From NCBI GenBank assembly GCA_947396885.1, contig OX377204.1:89724728-89788727 (forward strand): DNA of 64,000 bases, written 5' to 3'. Positions 21,701-36,700 of this stretch are shown one piece after another; positions within the stretch are counted from its first letter, which is position 1; every line of letters begins with the position of its first letter. Source of the stretch: Heligmosomoides polygyrus polygyrus (lineage: Eukaryota > Nematoda > Chromadorea > Rhabditida > Heligmosomidae). The notes beneath the pieces were generated by a model that worked only from the letters and a program-made list of their open reading frames with translations, ran no database searches and had not been told where the DNA came from. The translations under genes and the position numbers were made by a program.

Positions 21701-24700
21701 CAAACGGCTATAACTCAGCTTAAACACAATTTTATTAATTGATGCATTACTATTAAAAACTTTCAGAATCTCTACATTTTTGCCACAAACAGATAATGAA
21801 TCCAATCCTTGACAATGAAAAGTGAAATCACAGGAATTTACGAAACCAAGGAGGGCAATTTCAACCAAGGAGGACATCGGCCAAATTAGTGAAACGTTTC
21901 TGACGCAGATGAGATGGTGGGTGAGGGAGATTACAGCTTTACAACACCGCCACAAAGTAAGCATAACTTTTTTTTTAGGACGAAGGCCGGGTTTAGGAAA
22001 TGATGTTAGAGGAGTATCCATATCCACTCACCATCAGACTAATCCCCGCTTTCTGTGATCGTAAAGGACCCACTTTCCATCTACAGTTATAACGAGGCTT
22101 ACAAAAGGCTCATTTTTAAAGCGAACTAGCAGGTTGGAGCAAGTGTCGAAACGTGCCAAATCGGTCAGCCCATGAGGCACCCCACTTATCGTTAGATATA
22201 TTCTTCACCATTGTCATACCATGATGTACGTCAAGGTCCTCTGCTAACGTACGTGTATTCGTTTCCGGCTTTGCTTCGACGGTTCTCCTCAAAACTTCAT
22301 CGTCAAGCGACGAACAGCGCCCACGACCCGATTTTTCTTCGAGATCAAAATCGCCAGAGGCGGGTTTTTCGAAGCCGAGCCTCACCATTCGTTCGCAAGG
22401 ACAGTTCTTCCCAAAGGCGCTGCTGAGGTGAAGGGATGCCTCCGCCGTAGAATATCTCAAGTTAAACTCGTAAGGTATGAAGACTCGATAGTCGCGTCGG
22501 CTCATGATTTTACGGAGCCCTGAAAAAGGTAGGCCAGAAAAATTAGAGCGACATCCACATACGTCTTTGAAAGAGCAGAAAAAACCTACCGAACGGTAGA
22601 TGTGGCTTTCCCTGATACGGAAAGATTTAGGGTAAAAATAATTTATTTATTCATATCTCGAAGCGGAGGTTAATTTTGCAACAACCTAATAAATTGAGCG
22701 ACATGGTGGAAAAGTCGTTTATGCGAAGTTTTGCGATCGAGAGATATGCGCTATTTTGATTCATGATTTTTCCTGTGGTTCATGGATTGCGCCAATGAAT
22801 CCAGAACGCTTCAAGAGCCTTTCTGGTCCCTATTTCGCTCTCATGATGCAACACTGTGCATTTCTCATTGAAATCATCACCGGAGTGGGCTTTCCTTCGG
22901 TGCTTTCCAAGCGGGGTTAATAAGCCTTGCTTCCTCTTCCCAGCAAGATGTTTCTTAACGCGGATGCCCAGCAGCCTCCCAGTTTCCCCAATATTTAATT
23001 CACCGCAGGTTAAACACTCTATCTGGTAAATGACGCCCTTCTGCGCGTAGTCTCCTGTCCTTCCATGCGGACCGATCACGCAGTCTTGCCTTATACATAT
23101 GAGGTCGTATAACCGATTGCAAACAAGCTGACGTTTAATGTTGTCTCTCGGAATGTTTATGACTACAACATCCGCATCCAAGCTCGCTCGCAACAGGCAT
23201 TGACTTACCGCTGCAGTGACTTTATCCGAAATGAAAGACAGTGAAAGGCACTATCTCGAGAAACTTGAACTGTCATACACCATGCGATTCCGATTTGGAA
23301 GAAGAAGGGCAGTTCTGCGGACTGCTTCAATTACCGTTCGATTCGCTTACTTTCGCACAGCATGAAGATCTTCGAGCGAATCCTCGATAGACGAATCCGT
23401 GAAATCGTCAAGCTCTCCGACAACCAGTGCGGCTTCGTATCTGGTTGTGGGACCATTGATGCTATTCACGCCGTCCGCCTCCTGGTGGAGAAGCATCGCG
23501 AGAGACAGAAGCCGGTGCATATAGCCTTTCTCGACTTGGAGAAGGCCTTCGACCGCGTACCGCGTGGGCTTATATGGTACGCCTTGCGACGACAAACGTA
23601 CCTGAGGAACTTATAGAGTGGGTGCTCTACTCTTGCCCAAAGAGTAGAGTGCAAGCTGCAGCTGGAACCTCAATGGAGTTTCCCATCTCTATTGGGGTGC
23701 ACCAGGGTTCTGCGCTTTCTCCACTCCTCTTTGTTGTCGTCATGGATGCCATTACGCGAGATCTTCAGCAGCCTGTTCCATGGACGCTGCTTTATGCTGA
23801 TGACGTGATGCTCGCTTGCGAAGACAAAGACGATCTCGAGCGGCAGGTGCGAGCTTCGTGCGACCGTCTGGCGAGGTTCGGACTCAAATTGAACGTCAAG
23901 AAGACCGAGTACCTAACGACTGACGTGAACGAGTCCGGCTCCATTAAGATTAACGGTACTGAACTTGTACGCACTTCGGTGTTCAAATGCCTGGGATAAG
24001 CAATAGCGTCTGACGGCGGTCTGATGGTTGAAGTGAACTCACGCGTGAGTGCAGCTTGGTCCAAGTGGCGTTCGCTGATTGGCGTGCTCTGCGATAGGAA
24101 GATACCAGAGCACCTGAAGTCGAAGATCTACAGAGCTGTCGTGCGGCCGGTAGCGATGTACGGCGCTGAGTGTTGGCCTGCGACTAAGGAAGTTGAAACG
24201 CGTCTCAGCGTCATGGAGACGAAGATGCTGCGCTGGACGGCTGGAGTCACCCGCATGGACCGCATCAGAAATGATGCCATTCGGCAGAAGTTCGGTATCG
24301 CCCCGATAGCGGACAAGATGCGCGAAGCTCGCTTACGATGGTACGGCCACGTTCTGCGTGGAAAGGAAGACAGCGTCCGCAAGATAGGCCTTGAGTTGGA
24401 AGTGTCAGGAAAGCGGCCTAGGGACGCCCGAAGCAGCGTTTTTTGGATACGTTACGCATGGACATGAAAATAGCTGGTGTCCACACTGATCAAGAGCAGG
24501 ATCGGGAAAAATGGCGTCGTAAAACCCGAAGAGCGGACTCCGCGACGAAGCGGGACAAACGCTGAAGAAGAAGAAGAAGAAGAAGAAGAAGAAGAAGAAG
24601 AAGAAGAAGAAGAATAAGAAGAAGAAAGGCAGTGAATAGCAAATTTTACTGCTAAACGCGTTAGCGTTGCGCGTATGTTGCACACAGCTTCGTCGCACTT

Positions 24701-27700
24701 CGTACCCATTGAGGTTAGCTGTTGTTTGAATTGAATTGTTGTTGTTTGAATTAACATTACAATGAGAAGAAAAGGAAAAACGTGTAATCTCTCATTTTTC
24801 AGAATCCAACGGTAGCAACTATTATCAAACCTGGAACTTTCGAAGCTGTACAATATCTGTCGGATGCTGCCATTATGAACGCGCTGTCGTCGAACGCCAA
24901 ATACGCCTATGAGACGGAAACAGTCAAACAGGTGCACGGCTTTTATTTATTTATTTATTTATTTATTGCACTCAAGGGTGCGCATAACATGACATAACAT
25001 AACATGTTTTCTGCGCATTTTCTAGCTGTACTCTGTGGAGAGTACATTTCTTGCGAATTGTTTATTACTAACCGCTTTTTAACCACTACGTCTTCGTTAA
25101 CTTCAAGTTGATGTGCTTCGAAGTCCTTTAGTATGCTGGTCATCCGTTCGGCCAACGTGCTTTCTTCCCTCAAAGGTTCCTTGTCCAAAAGTGGGCCACA
25201 CTTCAGCGGCAGCAGGTGAATCACCACTCGAGCATCTTCAGACATTGTTGGTGTTGGGTTTTAGAAAACCTTCAGCAGACCCCTCATTTCCAGGTAACAG
25301 GCAAAGATGAGGAAAAAAATGTTTCGATGCCATTTAGGCTAATTTGCAGGATCCACAGACCTCGTTTCTTATGTTGACCACATTCGACGTGACATCCTGG
25401 TCTCTTCTGAAAATCCGAGCAGGATTGCCTTTCCTGAGGTCATTGGTCCATGTATGGAAACAGACTGTGAGGAGCCTGTAGCCTTTATACGCTGTTCGCA
25501 ATGTGCCCAGTGCTGCTTCATGCACTTTGTACCTGTATATCACTGATGTTGAACATTTCTACAACACCATATTGAACACCACAGCATTCAACTGGAAAAT
25601 CAGACAAGAAAAATGTCTGAAAATGGTACAGACGTCAGAGTCCCTCAAATCTCACAGCAAGTTTACGAGAGGACCTTTCTGTGTAATTTCCTGCCAAGGA
25701 TGGGCCACCCTGTTTGTGTTTGCCCCACTTTTCTAGCGCCGCTTCCTCTCCCAACTAGAATAGATCTTATTTTTCTGTTGTCTGAAAGTGATCAAGCATT
25801 GCATGGACATAATTTTCCTAAGTGTTAAGGAGTTATAAAACTATTAAATTTTTAAACCGTTATCTTTAGATCTTTCGATACAGCAATGAGGACCTCTATG
25901 AAATTATTCGGTTAGAGAATGGAACAAGAGTTGGGTTCGTTGATTATTTTTCTTTGGCGCTTAAAAAATCGCTTTTTTGCTTTTCCTCCGTTTTATTTTC
26001 TCTCATTGCTACGGCGATTGCCGATCCCTTTGATGTCATAATCCCAAGATGCTCGCTCATTTTTCCTTCCTCTGATTTTCTAGTAGTCTGGTTGCTTGGC
26101 TTTAAAAGCCGTCATCTGAATAGACCAGATTCCCATCTAAAATCCATGGACGTTGCCAGGAAGATGGAAAGACCGTGGATGTTCTCGAGGTTCAGAAACT
26201 ACAGCTGCTGCTTATCATGCGTTTTAGAAGTTTTCTAGTTATGCATTAGTTTCAAAAAAACTCATGCTAGCACTTCTTTGTATTTGTACGAGTGTTAACC
26301 ACTTTCACGATCAATTTGCTTGTGTAGGAAATCGTTTCCTGTTGGTCCTACTGGCGATGGTACTGAAGCGCTACTTGCCTTTAAGTGGAACCCCAATCCT
26401 AAGAAAAACGACTTTGTGAGTCACATAACATATTACACCTCTTTTCTGCAGTAAAACGCTACGTTTCGAGGTTTTTGTGTACGACTACAACTTGTACTAT
26501 CAAAGCGATCCTGAAAAGCCAGCAACCGCTCGACAATTGACAAAGGATGGCAGTTACCTCCTTCGTTACGGCGTGCCTGACTGGTTGTATGAGGGTGAGT
26601 GTGAGTGCAGAGTTTTTACTTTCCTTTTGCAGCACAAACGACGTAAACCCTTGTAGTACACAACTTCCGCCCAATACCACGGTTGAGAAAGGGGTATTTG
26701 CCCATGTTTCTGCTATAATTTACTATTTAAGAAGAAATATTGGCGAGTGGAGATGCAATATGGTGGTCTGAGTCCGGAAACTTCATGGCATATCTCAGGT
26801 AAGCAGGAGATGTTCCTAAACTAGTCGTTATAACAAGTGTTCCAATATCCACACCAATATCTCGGTTGCGCATCAGTTTAAAGAGGCCTTTGAGAGACGA
26901 GGCCTGTGGTGGTTCAGTGGGTTTTGTTAAACAAGTTTATCTCCACAATAATGGGAGATACTTAGACAATATAAGCGATAACAGATGAAACTACTAAAGC
27001 TATTTGAGTAAGTAGTATGCAATAGAATAAATGAGTGAGTGACACTACGAAAGGAGATGATAGGGAGAAGGAAGTTAGGAGACCTATCAGCGGGGGATGC
27101 CCAGAAGTCCAAAAGACAACGGAGGCTCACTGTAGCCCGCGACGTCGAGGAGAAGCAAGAACTTGCCCTGCCTTCCAAAAGACGTCTCGTAGGACGGACT
27201 GACCGCGACAAGGCCGCCCCGCCATGGTCAAAGCTAACAGCGACCCTATGCTAGTTGCACCATAGCTGCCTGCTATACTCGTGAACTGGAATTCCGTCGA
27301 AATTGGGGAATTTCTTGCTTTTGCCTCATCAAGATTTTGCGCCTTCGTGCATTAGTTTAGCAGAAGGTGGCCATGAGAATGGTGCACTTTTTTGTTCATT
27401 CATTTTCTTAGTTTTTGTACACACTTATCCTTTCCATCTCCCTTGTTTATTTGTTTTCTGCGTTTTTTGTAATGCCGGTTCCCGTCGCATTCCTTCAACC
27501 ATTTGTTCTCCTGTTGGTTGCACGGCACGAATAAATAAATATCCACGCAACGCGAAAAAACGAATTCAAGACCTCTGAAAAATGATTAATTCAAATGTAC
27601 GGTTTTCCTCTCCAGATTCGATGATCGTGCTGTGAACCGGATCTACATTCCCAAATACCTGAGGAGCTCCCAATATCCGCTGTGAGTTTACGTCTCTTCC

Positions 27701-30700
27701 AGCTTCTGCGCTCCCTTTTGCTAATCTTACAATTACTAGGTATATGGAAATACCTTATCCGAAGGCAGGTGTCGAAGAGAATCCTAAAGCGGAGCTGTAC
27801 ATCCACTTGGTGGGTACTCAGCACGCCGTGGTCGTCGAGCCACCAGCGGAGCTGACGACGATGAATCAGTAGGTATAATAAGTGCACTTGACGAAAGTTT
27901 TGTTTTAAAGAATGTGCTGATCATATACGGCTTCACCTCCTAGTCCTTCTCGACGGGGATTCGTTTCCCCCGAACGTTTGAGTTTCGCCTTGCGGCAGAG
28001 GGGTCGCTGGCGTAGGGACGGAAGCGCCACGAGATCTAGTCCTTTAGAAGATTCTCTACTGCGATGTTAGAACTGTATCGGTACTACAAATACCTGAAGA
28101 TCCTCAGTACAGCAGGGTGCTGCTGTGGTACGTCTTAGATGCCGAGATCCGGGTTATTACCATTTTCACGTCGAACTGGACATTTTTTACATGAAATCGT
28201 GAACTTTTCACGTCAGAGAAGCATGGTTGATTTTCCATAATCTCGTATTTTCTTTTTTATGTAACATAGCTTATTCTTTACGTTGAGACAATTTACTACT
28301 ACAAGTTCGGTTAGGCATCTCATTTCCTACGAAAGCAACCTCCAGGGGAAGCAAGACACTCTTTAAACTACATAAGACGTTACTCAAACAAAGCTGGATG
28401 ATTATGACATTATATATTATCACTTCAATAAAATAGTGTTATATTGTCTGCAGGTATGTGTGTCTGATTTGATTTCAAAACTGTCCAATTCAACGTGAAA
28501 ATGGCAACTCTAACTAGGTCACTTAGGGCGGAAGTTGGTAGTTGGCTGTAGTTTATTAGGCCAGAGGTGCTCCATGTTGTGGAGAAATAACGTAGTTCAT
28601 CTCTAAGGTGCTATAAATTTCCTGGAAGGGTCCGAAATTGAGTGAAATTGCATGTTTCTTTATGCGAAAATAAAACCCCGAACCTGTAGCAACTACTTTT
28701 ATTTTAAAATACACTTCGGTATACCTTGTAGAATAATTTCTATTGTAGTTCAATTCAATAAGGGAAGTTATTAAATTCATCGGATCTTGTGATACAAACA
28801 AATTTTATAGATTTATTAATACCCGCAGTGGAAGTAAGACAGGCATACCTACCATTTTTGATGACAATGGTTTCCCATATTCATCATCTATCGGCAAAGC
28901 CAATCTACTCGCTTCCCAGTTTCTTACGCACTTTGGAAAACGTACGAATCCGAACTCTCTAACATCTCACACTCAGGATGGACATGAACAGAATTCGGAT
29001 TCCTTACCGGTTCGTTGCATTCCCCAAATGAACGTTTCTCCGTGGTTCCACAGGGAACAAATCTATGATATTCTCTCAAAATGGTCAAAATCGTCCTCTA
29101 TCTCTCCTGACTTCGTTCCTTTAAGCTTTATTAAACAGACTTTAAGCCACATACTTTACCCTCTAGAATATATTTTTAATTTTAGTATTATGACATCTGA
29201 AGTGCCGAAGAGATGGAAGCACGCTTTCGTTACGCCCATTCCGAAGAAGTCTCCTCTAAGTGATCCAAAGAACTATCGTCCTATAAGTGTTACTTCTGTG
29301 TTTGCTAGGACCTTCGAAAAAATCGTCAAAAAACATATCGTTACTCACTTAGAAAAGTACAGGATAATCTCCGATAATCAGTTTGGCTTTTTGCAAGGAA
29401 GGTCTGTAGAAACATCCATGCTGACGTCCCATAATGACTGGACTGAAGCTATGGAAACTAAAAATAGAGTAGACGTAGTATATCTAGACTTTTCAAAGGC
29501 ATTCGATAAGGTGCATGTAGACAAACTATTGCTTAAAATGAACACTGTCGGAATTCATCCAAGGATAACGGATTGGAGCCACAATTTCCTTACAGGAAAG
29601 ACATACCAGGCGAGGGTTGAAGGAGCACTCTCCTCTGTGTTCAACGCTTACACTGGCGTTCCACAAGGCGGAGTGCTCTCACCACTACTTTTTCTGCTGT
29701 GCACTTATGAGGTTCCAGAATCAATCTCAAGGTTGGGAGTGACGTGTAAAATGTACGCTGATGATGTAAAAATATACAAAACAATAAAGGAAGACCAGGA
29801 CACCTACTCCGTCCAAGCAGCTCTTGACTACATAAGCAGTTGGGCTAACAAGTGGGATCTCCCACTTGCACCAAAGAAATCCTCTTTCTTACCTTTAGGA
29901 GCGAATAATAAGGCAACGATACCTGTTTATAAGTTACAAAATGCTGATCTAAAGGTGGTTGATGATGTCCGAGATTTAGGTTTCTTATTAGCTAAGAAGC
30001 TCAATTTTGTCATGCATTATAAGGCCGTGGTCAAAATGGCCAACTGTCGTACATATAATCTCTTCAATGTTTTAAAAAGCGAAAATCCTGAAACGCTTTT
30101 ACTTGCTTACAAAACATACGTACGACCCGTAGTAGAGTTTGGTACAACGGTTTTCAACCCGGTCAAGAAAAAAGACATGGATATACTGTAGTGCGTTCAA
30201 AATAATTTCACCCGAAAACGCATAATGAGATGCTTTGGCTAGATTATTCGCAAATTCCAAACGGCAGAGAAAGAAATAGAATACTTGGACCAAAATCTTT
30301 GGTGTGCAGAAGGATGATTGCTGATCTCAAAATGCTGTTCAAGATTCTCACGGGCAAACTCCACATAAGCCCTTCACATTTCCTCGGTGGTCAAGTAGTA
30401 AGAACAAGAAGAAGTAGGCTCCGTCTGCAAGTTCCTACTGCAAAAACCACGATCAGATCTTCATTTTTGACATATAGAAGGCTTCGGGAGCTCAATTCTC
30501 TGTTTGCGGAAGACGAAAATCTCCTGTCCCTATCCATGCATGTCTTCAAGAAACTGGTGATGACTAAATTCTGCTGTTGACTAAATTCTGTTCATTGCTG
30601 CCTTCAGAATTACAGGTGCCTCTGTCTAGGTCTGATTGTTGTCTTGTGATTTTTTTGGTAGAACTTGTTGCTTTTTCTCATTTGTTTCTGCGCGTGAGTG

Positions 30701-33700
30701 TCGTGCTTACGCTCTGAATAAATAAATAAATAAATAAATTCCTAAGCCTGTTTATGAAGTCTTGTTTATGGGTGCAATTTCGGGATATGTGAAAGGTTTC
30801 GGTATAAGCTATTGCTCTTTTAAGGAAATAGCTTATATATGAATCGTAGTGTGGGAACATTATTAGTTTGAAGTTAAAGCTTAGAGTGGTGAACTTTTAA
30901 CGCATAGCGTCGTTGGGCTCTTCCTTGGGCACGTCTGGTTCAGGAAGTAATCTGTTTTATTATATCGTTCCGTTTACAACATTTCGGCATAAGTATTAAT
31001 TGTTAAGTCTAGGGTGTCTTGCAATAGTATTTTCTTTCCGTTGCGGGAATGGTCTTTATTCAGGTCTTATTACGTCTTTTCAAACCAGTGGTTGAGAATG
31101 CCAGCACGTGTGAGACGCGCACTTGGTGAAGAACGACTGGCGACTGTATGGTCAAACCGTGAGCAGAACCTCCTCTACGTCACGCTCTGCAACGAGGTCG
31201 ACTGCGTTCTGGTGAATCATTCGTTTCGCGTATGAAATGTGGAACAAAAACGCCACCGTAGTCTACAGGAAACGACCAATGACTTGATGCTATCTGTAGT
31301 GAAATACAAGAATCTGTATAACTGGTAACATTTTATTTTTACGTCCTATAGTCCGTAAATCCCATTCTGCCTATATACCATCCTCTTCTGAGTAAGTCTG
31401 GCACTTTTGAAACCAAAATGAACATCTCTCAAATCCAGACGTCAAACGAACGAACGTCAATTTCATCAACCGAACGAACAAAAATTATTTTATAGGGAAA
31501 AATTAAAAATTAAATTTTGTTTAAAGTAAAATCTATCATTAGTGCATTACGAGAAGAGAACTCAATTAGATTGTCACACATTTATTCCAGTGATAAGTAA
31601 TATGAATAACATCTCGGTGTTTTCCTGCTACGACCAAGGTTTCCAATGTGGGCGTTATTCAAATGAAAAACACCTTTAGTATCCGTGGGCCAACGTCAAT
31701 GTACACCAGAAAAAATACCGTCTGGCTAGTTGGTAGGGAATAAGCCATTGTTCATAGTGTCTCTTGAAGAGACAATCAGAAGTATTTCCTCTCAAAATTC
31801 GCCCGAAATTTCTTCAAGATCACACTTATCCATCCTTCTGAAAACCAAACGTACCTATTGCTAAGAGTTTTTTTTACGAAGCCTGCTAGCGATAATGGAT
31901 AGTTCGCCATAAAACACTATTAAAGTTAAGAAAAAACATAGTAGAACACGGCCAAATGAAACTCCGCCAGATTCACAATGGTCGATCAGGATGTCGTTCA
32001 TAAAGGATAATGATGAAGGACGACGTTACTCACTCCCTTTTGGGATGCGCCACGCATTCTACTTCTACGGGATGTCGTGGAGGCGATTTGAACGCGTATT
32101 TGGCCATACAATGAATTGCAGTGGCCAGCCGATGAACAAGTCAGCGCTTTATCCTTCCCAGACAAGTCTGGTACCAATTCACCGACCCCGGAGCGATGAA
32201 AGGCTTGGTTGGCCTGGGCGGGAAATCCGAACCGGAACCTGGAATCGCGTGCAGGTGACAGTCGGCGCCTCCTCCGACTGCGCTACACGCGCCCATGTCG
32301 TCCATAGAAAGCAAAAAGTCTTAGCCAAGACTGGAAACGTAATAAGAATAACTCGAAATGTGAGAAAATTAGAAGCAGAACGTGATCAGCTAGTGTTTCT
32401 ATCCAAGGATGAGTTTGAAAATGCGCTTCGATGCACACTGCCTCGCCGCTGTCGGCTGAGAGTATAACACCCCGCGGCGCCGTCAGCGACGGGTCGCCGC
32501 GTCGCCGACGGACGCAGAAGTATAACATGTGCCTTACTCTCTTCTGCTATTTCTGCTACCTCATTTAATATAGCTGTTCTTGAACCTTCTTGTTCAGACG
32601 CACACCCAGTCCTTTACCATCAATGGCCGCAGTATGTGGGCTGAGCCGAACGACTTCAAGACAATCTTCGCATCAGGCATCGGATTCTTCCTCATACTTC
32701 CACACGCACATGCTAACGGGAATATCTTCAACCATGTTGCTCACATTCGGTTACAGGTGCGTGACAGTCGGAACGATTTCACAGTGTTTTCGCTTTACAA
32801 CGCTTCTTAGGGCGACGGCAAGGGTCGGATTACCGCATGGCACGGTGGTGCCTACGATGTCCGTGAGATAAAAGGCTACGACATTGGAACGGACACGCTC
32901 ACATTTACATCGGCAGGAGGAGGCATAGGGACCATGCGGCTCTACAGAATCTTGCAGGCTAGCATAGCTAATCAGGTACGTGCAGTCTCTTTCTTGATGC
33001 GTTGGTTCTATCAAACCTTTTCTCCTCATTCTTCTTGTGAGCCGAAAAGGTATTAATCAGGCGATGCTAATCTCACTATAGGGACGATTTGCTCATTAAA
33101 CTGAAGTATTAGGTTGTTGCTAAAGTAATTGCTGAAACAGAAGGCGTAGTTCAAAATGCCATAAGTTGGCTAACAAATAACCTGTTCATCGCAGTAGAAG
33201 CTATTAGATTCCACATAGCTTTATCTGCGTTCCTGTAATTACCGAAACAGAAGGCGTCCGGCCTAGGCGAAATATTCCTTAGAACAAAAATCTCCATTAC
33301 AAGAAGCGATGAACGTTTGGAGGGAGATTTCGTGGTGATCCAGATTATGAAACTGCTGCTCCCGCAGGTTTGAATCGAGAGCTCGCAAAAAATGATAGTC
33401 CATTGGGAAGAAATACAGTATTGACCGTGTCGCTTCGTCAAACCAGCACAAGCGGCGCAAAAGGGCGCCGGAATACGCCGTTTTCCGCTCGCCACGCGTT
33501 GCGTCTGAGGCAAGTCGCGTTAGGGCGCGGCACCCTCAACTTCTGGACATTAGGCTGATGGAAGGAGCCTATCCACGCGTTTGGACGAGCCTGGCCTACT
33601 GTTTGGAACTAACTGCCGGCATGACGCGCACTGTCAACAATGCATATACTCCCGGCAGAATCAATCGGGTCGGCGCGGCCGCTCGCAGAGTGAAACAAGG

Positions 33701-36700
33701 CAGATAGGCTGATGGAAGGGGCCTATCCATGCGTTTGCACGAGCCTGGCCTACTGTTTGGAACTAACCACCGGCATGGCGCGCACTGCGAACAATGCGTA
33801 TAGGTATAGGGGTATAGAGGTGTATATAGAATAGAGGGCGGGAAAGGTTCCTTCTGTTCACACCTACCGGTTTTTCTCAACTCTTCGAATATAAATTACA
33901 ACAGTAGGACTCGAGTACGACCGCTGTGACTATTTCACCGGATTGCAAGCTGCTGTAGTGGATCAAGCCTTTGCAGCACCACCACACAGTTAACATAGTC
34001 TTTTAAGGAGTGAGATCCGGTTTAAGAAGGTGTGATGGTAGGAGAAGGTTATCAACCCAGATATCATATCTTCGTTTCTGCGTTTTTTATCGCACAAGAC
34101 CAATTTCTCATCTAAGGTCATCAAACGATCTACTAAAAATGGGTAGTTTCGCAGGCGAATAAGAAGATTTTAACAGATCTTGAAGGAAGTCAGGCGCTGT
34201 CCATCAGCCAGGTAATGGGGTATCCGCTTCCGCTTCTTCTGCTTCTTCTTCCTCTTCACTGATTGAGGCAGGATGCCTTAGGGCCCGTTTATACTTCGAC
34301 GCCGAGCGACGCGATCGATGAATTTGGCCATTAAGGGTCGTTTAGGCGCCTATTATACTCGCGCCGCCTCGCGGCGCGGCGCGATGGTTGACATAGCTAT
34401 CGATTTTTCGCGCCGCCCGGCGGCGCAGCATCGCATTCATACTTCGCCGCCTCAAAACACCACATTTGACGGAATTTCGGGTTACGGTATTCGACGAATC
34501 GCGCCGCTGGAGGGAAGGACGCGGCGCGGCGCGATCAGCTGCGGCAGACCCGATGTGGAGTGGGAGATTCACCACCGAGATGAGTCATTTTGAACATTTT
34601 GAACAAAGAAGGTATAGCAAAATTATGGCGCTATTGTACTTTCAGGACTCCAGAGGTCGACTAGAGGTCGAAAGGTTTTTGACCAAAATTCTCCGGGGGG
34701 GGGGGGTATTTAGGGTGCTGATCACGAATCTGACATCTGTTTTCGGTGACCATTACCTTAGTCACTCGTACCTTTCGCAACCTAGGAAGGGAATGGAGAT
34801 CTGTAGACATTCACGAAGTTTTACCTACTACTATGCTAAGGGTATGTTCAGTGAACAATGACCCCGGAATGGCAATGTGAGAGAGAATTCTGAGCGATTC
34901 TCGATAATGAGTATTTTCCAACAATCTTACTTTTGAACCCGCACATGTTGCAAAATAAAGTCGTTTAGTGTCATTTACATTGCAGGGGACTTGACTCAAT
35001 GTCACTGTCAATAATTTCATCCATAGGTTGAGCAGACGACTTTGACCCCAGCTTTAAGAGAGGATTCGTCGCTCCCCACAGGAATCCCATCACTAACATT
35101 AGCCAGATGCATTCCACTGACCGGCCAGACAAATTCTTTCTGTTTTGGTCCTTCAGTGACTCATGGACCGTCTCCTCCGTCGTCCTTTGTGGCGCACGGA
35201 ACGTAGTAGGTAGAAGTTGGTCGACGCTCGTCGCTGACGCTCCCCTTTCTAACTACAATCGCGTAGCGGCGCGTCAAATTCGGGCTCGGCGCGACTGGCC
35301 GCGCCGCGTCCCGAATTGACGCGCCGCTGCGCGGCGGGAGTATAAAAGGCGCCTTAGTGTGCACGCGGCGCGCGACGCGATGCATGGCCAAATTGATCGA
35401 GCGATTTCTCATCTAAGGACGCGATTGATCAATTCGGCATCAACACATGGCATCGTGTCGCGCGTCGCGCGCATATTAAACGACCCCTTATGTCTCGTTT
35501 ATACTTTCGACGCCGAGCGACGCGACGGCATGTAATGTGGCCGAATTGATCGTTCGCGTCGGTCAATCAATATGGTCACTATATGTGGTGTCGCGTCGCT
35601 CGGCGTCGAAGTATGAACGGGTCTTATACATGCCGTCGTGTTACTCGGCGTCGGAAGTATAAACGGGGAATTAGTACCGTAGTATAGTGGACACCCATAT
35701 TTGCTGCTACCTCTTGGATAGTTGTGTCTGGCTTTGACTCAGCGGCTGCTCTTAAAATTCGACCGTCTTGTGATACCCGCCGAGAAGGAACGGTTTTGCC
35801 TCGAAGCTAAAATATGCAGAAGAAACCTTTCTTGAGCCAATATCTCATTGTACGTGGAGAAGGCTATTCCAAACCAATACGTTGGTTTAGAAATAATGAC
35901 GGACTTCATCAGCCGCATTCGATTTGAGATATCTCAGTGCGCTGTCGAATCACTCAGCACGATTCAGCACGAACAACAGCCATCAAAATCTGCGTGTTAT
36001 TCGCTAAAGTGCTGAGACTTTTCGTGGATGTGTAACACCTTCTGGAGTCAAGAAATCCGTCGTTGAATATTTGGCCTAGCATTATTAAATTGCTAATTAA
36101 TAGGGTTAGTGATGTAGCCTAAACGGGTGTGTTAGTCTGACCATTAGGAACTCTAATAGTCCGCGGTTCTTTAATGTGGCACAATCTTGCTCCTTTTTGA
36201 CGTTGGAAAATTCTGAGAATCTAGAGGAAAGAACCAAACGTTACTCGAAAAACAACTACAAGCAAACTATTACAGTCACCTATCACTGCTCTCTCGTCAT
36301 TTGTACCCGATTGCGACTACGGCTCTTATGAGGTATCTCCGGACGGCAAACGAGCTGCCGTCAATTGCTTGCAGGCATTCAAGAACACTAGACTGTATCT
36401 CATGGATATTGGTGCTCCTAGTCAAAGTATGTTCGATCTTCTAAGACATATTTTTATTTTTATTATTTTTCATTTATTTTTTATTATTTATTTATTATTT
36501 ATTTATTTTCTAAATTACTGTTCTACTTACTATAAGAAGAGGTCAACAAGTGATTTGGTCTTTACCATTTCACTTGGGCCTGGGATTTACGCCTGGGGTT
36601 CGGACCAGATCAAAGAAGCGCCTGTGTTACCGGCCCGCCCCAGAATAACTTTTGTTAGTAGCGTTGCCCAAGCTGATCTCTCCTGTCTCACCGCTAACAC

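Larger units (their letters stand above)
23243..24627 (+). mobile_element. Second RTE-type LINE copy, 5'-truncated
   Basis: It ends in a long (GAA)n tract (24567-24627), the RTE tail. A possible imperfect target duplication is GACAGTGAAAGGC near 23237 and GGCAGTGAATAGC near 24628; it is not exact, so the boundaries are approximate. Inserted in sense in a DPP-IV-like intron. Confidence 0.7.

Noticed and set aside
24405..24937. Long minus-strand frames rich in Ser or Phe
   Set aside because: They read through the (GAA)n tail of the RTE copy and across a DPP-IV-like exon in antisense; low-complexity artefact.
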